Source: Tretioscincus oriximinensis
Lineage: Eukaryota > Chordata > Lepidosauria > Squamata > Gymnophthalmidae
Assembly: GCA_022410635.1 (NCBI GenBank)
Contig: JAJVDF010000161.1
Span: forward strand, 248,892 to 312,891
Length of the DNA stretch: 64,000 nucleotides
Reading direction: 5' to 3'
Shown one piece after another: positions 56,401 to 64,000 of this stretch (within the stretch, counting starts at the first letter, position 1; each line of letters starts with the position of its first letter). Below the pieces are notes generated by a model. The model saw nothing but the letters and a program-made list of their open reading frames with translations. It searched no databases and was not told the DNA's origin. The translations under genes and the position numbers were made by a program.

Positions 56401-59084
56401 AGGGCTCATATCATCATGGAAGGCATTTTTTGTGAGGTCAAAGGTTGCTGACATTTATCTCGACTGAAAAACCAACCATTGTACAGTCAACCATAGAAGA
56501 CAGAGGGAGCAGAAGGATATGAAAGATGTGAAGAAAAAAGGCATCATATCACTGGATTGAGAATGATATAGATGTGAACAAAAAAGAAAAACTGATGAAA
56601 ACTATGTTTGATAAAGTAATAATAGATAGAAAATCCATTTTGGGGTAAGATAGATTAAACAGTTTTGATGTAAATGAAGTTTAAGGAAAAAGTTTATTCC
56701 ACAAGTCAATATGGATCCCAAGATGCTATTCAACTAAAATCACTATCAGAGTGCATCCATCTTCCTGCTGATATAATCAATGATCATGTAATAAATTCAT
56801 TATGTGATTGTCACTCCACTGTACATAGAACAGCATGGAAACTGCAAGGAAAGCACAGTGAATATAAATGCTGGTGAATGTTGCTCATCCAGGGATATCA
56901 CTAGTGCAAAATCCTCAGGTACTGTGCTGACAGCTACTCCTGCATGATTACATTTTTCCACGACCACACATGTCCCGCCACTATATGAGGGGAAAGCAGT
57001 ACAGTACCTACTTCCCTATTTTTTAAAAAAATCAGAGTATGTGTTTTCTTTATACATTCTTTATGCTATGATGGTGCGAGTGATGCCAAATAATGTGGTA
57101 ATTCAGCCATTCAGAGCATGAAAAGTACACTCACTAACGGCCAATTTAACACCTGATAAGGGATTCTGGAAATTTTAGTCCAATCATATGTAAGGAAATT
57201 ATAATTTGAGAACTGTGGGGAGAAGCATCTGTTCTAATCTTCCAGTTACTGTAGTGTCCAGAATTTGTTATTGATAGTACAGTCTAAAGGAGGTCTAATG
57301 TTTGCATTTCATATTGTATTTCTATAGTTCAGAAACATCTGCACATTAACTGTTGTTGATTTAGGGATATATGCTGCCATCAATTGCTATTTCTACGAGT
57401 TGTCCATGAACTTCACACTTCTTTGTTTCAAATTCCTATGGCTCATAGACTTTAACCACATAGGAACTTCATCCCCATGGCAGTGGAAGAAAAAATATCA
57501 GTTAGAGTATTCTGATAGACACTGCTCCAGGTTTGTTTGCATTCAAGGCAATGAGCAGGCAGTGTTTAGCTATAAGAAGTTGTATTTCCATCCAGGTATA
57601 ACTTATAAAATATTTGCAAAAGTTCTGGCTGAAAAAAGAAAAAGATCCCGTGCACACGTAGGGGGAAAGTGAGCGACTGTGGATTTCATTAGGAAAAAGG
57701 GGGTGGACATACCGCTCTTTGGAGTTGCATAAAGCTGGCGCAATGCAGCCAGAATAACACAGAAGAAATGAACTTTGCCCGACCAGCTGCATGCTGCAGT
57801 CCTGTTGGCTGGCATCTTCATGCTTCTCATCTTCTCTTGTAAGGGGGATACACAATAGGGATGCAGGGAACTTAAAATGGAGGATGCAGGGCAGTCGCTG
57901 CACAGATAGAAAACATCTGTAATAGATATTACAGATCTTTTCTGAATGCATGGCAAATCCTAGCNTAGCCTCCATTAATGTATGTGGCATGAAGAGAGAA
58001 GATGTGGAAGATTTTTACCCTGTGGCTTCATGCACAGCTTAGGTTAACCAAAATCAACAGCTTTTAGACAGAAATGATACACACAACCTGTCCCAGTTCT
58101 GCTTATCAGAAAGCCAGATAACAACAGGAAGTGGATCCCTTGGCCATGATACATGAACCCTTTCCCCACTTAACATTACTCTGGACTACATCTCAGGACA
58201 AAGTTTGGTTCAAATTCCAAGATATAGTCCATAATAAGGACTCGGTGAGGACAAGACCGAGAAACCTTCTGAATGGTCTGAACTGATGGCCATTATGGCC
58301 AATCCCAGGCATCCATTTTGTAGATAGCCTATGACATTAACTATACTTGCACAGATATCTTTTCTTTACTTAAGGCTAATTAGTGTTTGCTTTAACATTT
58401 TCCTTTCCTCTTTATTAGTTTCCTTCCCAAGTATGAAGATTTATTCAGGGCAAAAGGTAGACCAGACCCACAAGTCTGCCATTAATAATTCTCTGCTGTC
58501 TAAGGTGTTCAAGCTGTTGGAATATATATCAGAATTTAAATTTATGTATACATATTGAATACACAAATATCTTACAGTAGGAAAAAGGGGGCATCCTACT
58601 GTTTAATCCTTGCATAAATAGTTTAATGATGGTACTCAATTTTATATGGGCTGGAGTCCTTTTCCTAGACCCAGTGATGGGAAACACACCATCTCCCTTC
58701 CTCATAAAGCTTCACAATTTCTATCCATTCACGTACTAAATATATTTATGTTTTCTACAAAATTAAAATAATATGCTGCAATGAATGCATTTTGAAATGG
58801 CTCTGCACAACTAGTTGCCTTGTTAACGCTGGTTGTCCACACGGTGGTATTACTTTTTTGTGATAAACTCTTGATTTCACACTGTGATCAGGATGTTTCT
58901 ATGGGCACCTGTTTTTAAAGGCACCTTAAATTGACATTCCTCAGGCCCTCATCCTAACCCTAACCTTTTGTACTGATATGTTTGCATCCTATGATCATCA
59001 TCATCACACTGTTTAGCAGGTTGTCTGAATAAGAGGATCTGAATTTCCTGTTCTTTCAGTGTTGTCATTTTACATATGAAGTTT
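56401..59084. other. No gene recognised
   Basis: Frames at 57400-57672 (plus) and 57502-57990 (minus) overlap each other and have no recognisable domain or splice context. A CCTAACCCTAACC at about 58953-58966 is too short to be an interstitial telomere. Confidence 0.45.
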
Positions 59085-59508
59085 CCTCTTTCTAGGGTTG
59101 CCATATTTTGACAGCCCAAAACTGTGTGTGTGTGTGCAAGCACACTCACACGTTTGTGGTGAGACAGGCAGAACAGCTGTACAAAAGCTCAGATCTGTCA
59201 AAAACCTAAGCTTGNATCCTCTGCGTGGAGGCGAGATGGCGCGCTCTACCTGACATCAGGCGCGAAACCCCGCCTCCTGCAGAGGATGCTCCAAGGTTCT
59301 TTCCAGGACCCAGGAAGCGATGCTCATGCTGCAGCCTTCAGCCCTGGCGGCTCCTTTGCCTTTAAAATCCTGGATTTTTACATTCCCTGATGCAGCATTG
59401 GGGAATGTAAAAATCTGGGATTTTCTCTTAAAACCCGGAGGGGACTATAGTCCCCCAAAGCCAGGATTGTCCTGCTTTTCTGGGATGTATGGCAGCGCTA
59501 CCTCTTTC
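59085..59508. mobile_element. hAT-type non-autonomous transposon, 408 bp
   Basis: The element is 59093-59500. The 8-bp target duplication CCTCTTTC is exact (59085-59092 and 59501-59508). Left end TAGGGTTGCCATA and right end TATGGCAGCGCTA are imperfect inverted repeats. The interior holds a GT-rich run at about 59124-59135. It also has a hairpin at 59217-59288 (ATCCTCTGC..GGAGGCG against CGCCTCC..GCAGAGGAT) and a second inverted pair at 59375-59425 (GGATTTTTACATTCCC against GGGAATGTAAAAATC). No coding capacity. Confidence 0.88.
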
Positions 59509-60018
59509 TCCTTCTCCTTCCCATCTTTTCAGAATCAGAAAGATGTAACAAGCTAAAAACGAGTTGGCATAGGCCAGTGAGCAGTTTTGCTGTGCAACAT
59601 TTTTGCTTGCAACATTTCAAACATGAGCATCTAATCATTATTATAAGTAATTTATGTACAAAATCAGAACTTTTGTATAAAGCATTAGATTTTGTTTTAA
59701 AAAAGTTATAATTTGCATTATCCTTGAAGGTTCATTCTCAAAAATCACTGTAATACCCACGTCAGCAATGACTGTAATTTATTTACTGTAAAATTATGTC
59801 AAACAGAATTAAATAGGAACATTAGCTAAGTGGAGCTGGGACAAGAATTATACTGGACATGAATTGTACATCTTTTGATTGCATTTTTGTGTTGCTCTCT
59901 AGCTGTCACTCAGAGGAATGTAATTATTACAGGCATTTAGCATGTGTCATGTTTGTAATTAAATGTAATGAATGAAGACATAATAGCCTTGTTATTTATT
60001 CCAAAAAGCCCAGAGATA
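59509..60018. other. No gene recognised
   Basis: AT-rich. Confidence 0.5.
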
Positions 60019-60226
60019 AGTATTCTTAGGCTGACCAGATGACACCTATGAGGGGGTGGTGGCGGTTTGAAAACCTGTTTTGGGGTGCCTCCCGTTTTTT
60101 TCTGAAGAAAAAAAAATAGAAAAAANNTTTTTTTGAAATAATTTTCCTCAGAAAAAACTGGGAGGCACCCCAAAACCAGGTTTTCAAACCCCCCCAAAGG
60201 GGTCATCTGGTCAGCCTAAGTATTCC
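60019..60226. mobile_element. Palindromic MITE (TAGGCTGACCAGATGACC), near-complete copy
   Basis: The element is 60027-60218. Arms of about 90 bp run from TAGGCTGACCAGATGAC through GTTTGAAAACCTG..TTTTGGGGTGCCTCCC to CTGAAGAAAA, with the reverse complement on the right. Direct repeats AGTATTCT and AGTATTCC (60019-60026, 60219-60226) give an 8-bp duplication with one mismatch, as for hAT-type insertion. Two Ns sit at the very centre of the palindrome (60126-60127). The 89-codon minus-strand frame through it is not a gene. Confidence 0.88.
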
Positions 60227-60324
60227 TATAATACCTATCACACCTCTTTGGTCTGGCCTTTGGCTGAGAATACTGCTGTCCCTACCCCAATTTTTAGAAG
60301 GATTGTTTTTAATATGCTGTGCTT

Positions 60325-60388
60325 ATATGCTGTGCTGATCTTTGGGTATAGGATGGTATAAAAATAAAAATAAATAATAAAAATAAAT
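60325..60388 (+). repeat. SINE/LINE tail
   Basis: GTGCTGATCTTTGGGTATAG..GATGGTATAAAAATAAAAAT..AAATAATAAAAATAAATG. Truncated copy of the tail family. Confidence 0.65.
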
Positions 60389-62337
60389 GATTATTTGCAA
60401 GCATTTTTGTGTTTACCTAGTGTGGCTTGAACTACAGCCATTTTGTTTGCTAGTTATAAATTTAATGAGTCATCTATCCTCCCTTGATTAAGGTGGGTGA
60501 AGAATGAGAGAAATATTAAAAGCTAGTTTTAAGGTAGAATCACAGAATTTTAATAAACTGCATAATAAATTATTCCTTATCTTCCTTAGCTTTTTTTNAA
60601 AAAAACACATTTTCCCACTGGGCAAGGACAGGAACTACCACAAAACAGTACTAATTACTCCAGTTTATCTCTCATGTGTTACACTGAGGAAGTTAATTAA
60701 TGCTTTCCCTATTAGCAGTATTCCAAAGAATAATGAATTAACACAGTGTGTGCATCAAAAGAATATCTACAAAGTTTATCTCCTAAGAGCAAATGTGTTA
60801 CTGTGTTAAAGGAAGTTGCCTTGGCTTCCCAAGAAACAAAATGTATTGGGATTCCGTTACAAGGTGGTTTAGACCTTGATGAATGACTTGAATTGATCAC
60901 CAACAGCTTGATACTGGAACAGTTGGTTGCTTAGCAACCAACATAATTCTGTAATTTTGTTGTATTTCTCCTGCAAACAAGAAAATTCTTCTTAAGGAAT
61001 ACTTTTCGTCAGCCTCCCCATAATATTCTGAGAGAGCAAATAGAATGTTTGAAGACAAAAGACTGGTGGCGGTTAAAAATTGAACACAGAACCATTTGGA
61101 ACCATTCAGACGTTTTTTGTGCTCTATAGTGACATATAATTCCATCCCTGTCTTCCTAAGTCAGACTTTTACAAAAAGAAAAGTAGCAGTAGGAGAAATT
61201 ATCCCATTGGAGAGATTCATCCATCGGTTTCAAATGGTTCGTTCATGCTGTCTAGAAGTGTGAGGTCTTGTTCAGTCATGTTGAGTTACATCATGCTTCA
61301 TTATAAGAAAAAAGAAGCATAACATAGATCATGCTGTTCAATGATTGGCCAAATTAACAGGGCTCCACGACACATCCTGGGGTTCATTGGACTTGCAACC
61401 TTAGCTGGGTAGACCCAGAGCTGAAATTGATTTCTTGGATGTCTCATTTTATGTATTCCCTTTAGCAAAGGGTTTACTAAAGATCTGAGTTTTAAAGAGA
61501 AAATTGTGTAAAGCTATAGAGGAAGAAAGCTCATACAATATCAAACCAATTAAAAGTAAGATATGTTTATGTAAAAAGATAATGTTTATAGCTAGTTAAA
61601 ATAATGATACTATATATGAAATTATAACTGCTGTATACTCGTATGATAAATGCTTTAAATAATCCTGTTCTCAATTGTGTATCTACCACATCCAGTCTTT
61701 GATTTTAAAGTTAAAATCCTATTACTCTCAGCTGGAGAATATTTATTCAAAAAAAGAGAAGAATGTCTGTATATCTTAATCAATTCTTCTTTGCCAATTC
61801 TGGTTTATGAACAGTCATGATAAGAGAAAATAACTATCAATAAGCAGCATTTTAAAGTAATTGGTCCCTTCCACCCGAAGGAACATCTCAGAGAAACAAA
61901 TAAAATAAAATTGCACTCTATCAGCATTTTATGAATAACCAGCTTTGAGTTACTTAAGATCAGTGCTGCATTTATCTATGGTGAATGGTGTCATTATGCC
62001 AGTGTCTAATGCAGTGCATTAGAAAAGTCCTAATCTGACAAAGAAAGGAGAAAATGCATTTAGTAGTGCTCTCAGAAAATCTGCAGTCCCCTGCTGCAGC
62101 TTGCAGCATTTCCACAACAGAACCATTTCCAGATTCACCAAGCCCTACTAATGGGAAGCATATGCCTTTATGAATTCCTCTTTCTGATGATTTAGCCATC
62201 CCTGGAACATCTGTAGACTTGATACTATTTTTTTTAGATCTACAGCTGTTTGAGAATAAATAGAACAGCACACGGCATCATCTATAAGGGTTGTTTCAGT
62301 CTAACAAATAACACATTTCAGAACTGTACTACATTCT
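60389..62337. other. No gene recognised
   Basis: AT-rich sequence. Frames at 60504-60809 and 60897-61145 show no domain. Confidence 0.5.
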
Positions 62338-62454
62338 ATGATCTCTGACGCCAGTACTATACTGGGACAGTCTCCTGAATGCAGAACCTCCTGCTGTCAG
62401 ATTGGTTCCTGTCTGGACCAGTCCTGTAAGGCAAGTGAAAATCCTTCCATGATC

Positions 62455-62877
62455 TTAATGTTTTTGAATGTACATGGACAAGTGTTGGGAATGGTGAAGG
62501 TGCCTGCAGTCAAGGTGAGTATACATCTGGACAGACTGATAAACAGTGCCAGNGTGGAACCAGGTATTGTGGTACATGTTGGTACCAATGACATTGGGGA
62601 AGCCAAGCGGGGAGTCCTGGAAGCCAATTTAGGTTGCTAGGTAGAAGATTGAAATCCAGGACTGCCAAGGTAGCATTTTCTGAAATGCTACCTGTTCCCA
62701 CGTGCAAGACCAGCTAGTCAGGCAAAGATTAGAAGCTTCAATGCGTGGATGAGGCTGCGATGTTGTGAGAAAGGATTTAGATTTGTCAGGAACTGGAGGC
62801 CATACCTGTACAAAAGGGATGGGTTGCACTTTAACCAAGATGGAGCCAGACTGCTGGCGCTTAATATTAAAAAGGTT
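62455..62877 (+). pseudogene. CR1 ORF1 SGNH/GDSL esterase-like domain, C-terminal part (broken)
   Basis: VEPGIVVHVGTNDIGEAKRG contains the GTND block of SGNH hydrolases. Further on, the nucleotide sequence for RDGLHFNQDGARL-like residues (about 62813-62853) contains the Asp-x-x-His pair that completes the catalytic set in this fold. CR1 ORF1 proteins of amniotes carry such an esterase domain. The frame is lost after EANLGC at 62640, where one base appears to be missing from an AAATTT run, and resumes in another register. The N-terminal block with the catalytic Ser is not seen. Confidence 0.75.
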
Positions 62878-63037
62878 TNTTATTATTATTATTAAATTTT
62901 TATTATTTTTGCACAAAAAAAGAAAAAATGCATACAAAAAGAAAGGGATGCATACACAACAATAAAAATACATACACGACAATAAGAGGTACATACACAA
63001 CAACAACATTCACACACACACACACACACAAAAGGTT
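62870..63037 (-). mobile_element. Insertion between CR1 ORF1 and ORF2, (TAA)n-tailed
   Basis: Direct repeats AAAAGGTT at 62870-62877 and 63030-63037 bound about 152 bp. The insert opens with TTATTATTATTATTAAATTT and continues with repeated CATACA(C/A)AACAATAA-like units, ending in (CA)n at 63011-63029. The TTA-rich start implies a minus-strand retroposed tail, like the insertion at 34254-34555. The flanking ORF1 sequence lines up across it. A purely microsatellite origin is possible but does not explain the duplicated flank. Confidence 0.6.
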
Positions 63038-63160
63038 GCAGAGCAGTTTTTCAACTGATATCTAGGGGAAAGCCAGCAGGAGCTGGGCAGCATCCGGTTC
63101 TAGAAAGTAAATGTAAATGCAATTGCTGAGGAACAGAATTATGCAGATAATATAGTATCA

Positions 63161-63664
63161 GTGGGGAAACCTGGTTGCAGTATTCAAGTAAAAAGCAGTA
63201 ATGGGCAAATTGTGGTTTCTCACAAATATACGGGGCCAAACTTGCACCGGAGAAGGGCATATAAATTGCTGTATGCAAATGCCAGAAGCCTCCAAGCAAA
63301 AATAGGGGAGTTGGAATGCTTAGTGAGCGACAATAATGTCGATATTATTGGCATAACTGAAACCTGGTGGACAGAAGAAAACCAATGGGATACAGTAATC
63401 CCAGGTTACAAACTATACAGAAAAGATAGGAAAGGGAGACCTGGTGGTGATGTAGCTTTGTATGTTAAAGAAGAGATTGAATCCTACGAACTGGAATTTC
63501 CAGGTAAAACAGACTCATCCACAGAAGCACTCTGGATAACATTATCAGGTCAGAAAACATGTCTAATATTGGGAGTATGCTACCAGCCTCCTCACCAAAC
63601 ACCTGAAAGAGATATATATTTGGAACGTGAGATCATTGAAGCTTCCAAAAAGGGAGGGGTGTAA
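63161..63664 (+). pseudogene. CR1 ORF2 APE-type endonuclease domain, N-terminal part
   Basis: Target-cleaving endonuclease of CR1. Visible motifs are LLYANARSLQAK with the metal-site Asn40, DIIGITETWW with catalytic Glu67, GGDVALYVK at about 96-103, and LILGVCYQPPHQTPERD. The frame ends at KKGGV, where the next motif MGDFN (63668 onward) follows in another register and the segment after it is shortened. The copy at 31409 starts inside this domain, so together they cover the family's endonuclease region. Confidence 0.88.
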
Positions 63665-64000
63665 TAATGGGAGACTTCAACTTGCTTGAGCAAACACTTA
63701 TTCAACTCATGAAAAAGAAATAAAATTCTTAGACATGCTAACTGATTGCTTCCTAGAGCAGGTGGTTTGAACCAACTAGGAGCAAGGGAATCCTGGATTT
63801 AGTCCTAAGTAATGAACAGGACCTGATACAAGATGTAACTGTAACTGATCCCATAGGAAACAGTGATCACAATACAATAACTTTCAACTTGAATGTGGAT
63901 AGAAAATTGTCAAGCAGTTCTAATACAGAAACCTTCAAATTTCACAAAGGAATTTTTTCCAAAATGAGGAAAATAGTAAAAAAAAAAAAAGAAAATTAAA

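Larger units (their letters stand above)
62338..64000 (+). mobile_element. CR1 LINE, 5' half, continuing beyond the window
   Basis: It carries the end of ORF1 (62455-62875), then ORF2 from its start through the endonuclease domain, and the run-in to the reverse transcriptase (63700-64000 parallels 31545-31840). The left boundary is uncertain. The copy is the only one here that keeps ORF1, but it has stops and one-base shifts. The right side is cut by the window. Confidence 0.88.

Noticed and set aside
57502..57990. 162-codon minus-strand frame
   Set aside because: It contains an N, overlaps frames on the other strand and has no recognisable family. Chance open frame.
58948..58966. Telomere-like CCTAACCCTAACC
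   Set aside because: Only two units; far too short for an interstitial telomeric array.
1..64000. CRISPR arrays, bacterial operons, phage or plasmid features
   Set aside because: No regularly spaced direct repeats and no prokaryotic gene organisation; the repeats are vertebrate transposons.
1..64000. Endogenous retrovirus or other viral remnant
   Set aside because: All reverse-transcriptase sequence seen is of CR1 (non-LTR) type with APE endonuclease. No LTR pair, protease or envelope-like sequence was recognised.

Overview
The window looks like non-coding nuclear DNA of a squamate reptile (lizard or snake). The evidence is the repeat content. There are many CR1-type LINE copies, most ending in the squamate-style terminus TTCTTATGTTCTTATG. 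There are RTE/Bov-B-like fragments and a tRNA-derived SINE of Sauria type with recognisable A and B boxes. Several tails of the form GCCCTGAGACCTTTGGGTATAGGG..TATAAATAAATAAA are also present. Base composition is AT-rich apart from one CpG island. Single Ns are scattered through the assembly and there is one short gap. These identifications come from memory of repeat families; no database was searched. I found no host protein-coding exon that I can support, no standard tRNA or rRNA gene and no CRISPR array.

Layout. 1-15 kb: mostly unrecognised AT-rich sequence with scattered Bov-B and CR1/L2 fossils. 15-22 kb: old minus-strand CR1/L2 fragments and several inverted-repeat elements, some sharing the terminal motif GGCTGCATCC. 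22.6 kb: a decayed hammerhead-ribozyme-like fold. 25-39 kb: an unnamed palindromic dispersed family, and a very GC-rich hAT-type element at 27.6 kb. Also here is the best-preserved CR1 copy (31.4-34.1 kb), which carries a 572-codon reverse-transcriptase frame and is inserted inside an older SINE-like repeat. 35-45 kb: a palindromic MITE whose centre is the assembly gap, more CR1, a 320-bp hAT element, a Sauria-type SINE and an internally deleted sister CR1 copy. 45.95-48.26 kb: a CpG island with GC boxes, a long pyrimidine tract and a consensus splice donor on the + strand. This is the only promoter-like region, and a transcript may start here and run right. 48-62 kb: more hAT and MITE insertions, including a 1,225-bp hAT element that splits a SINE-type tail and a 78-bp mariner-type miniature element. 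62.3-64 kb: the 5' half of another CR1 copy with SGNH-esterase and endonuclease remnants, cut off by the window end.

The most useful results are insertions whose ends are fixed by target-site duplications, the nested insertions that give relative ages, and the repeat families I cannot name. No new cellular system is evident.
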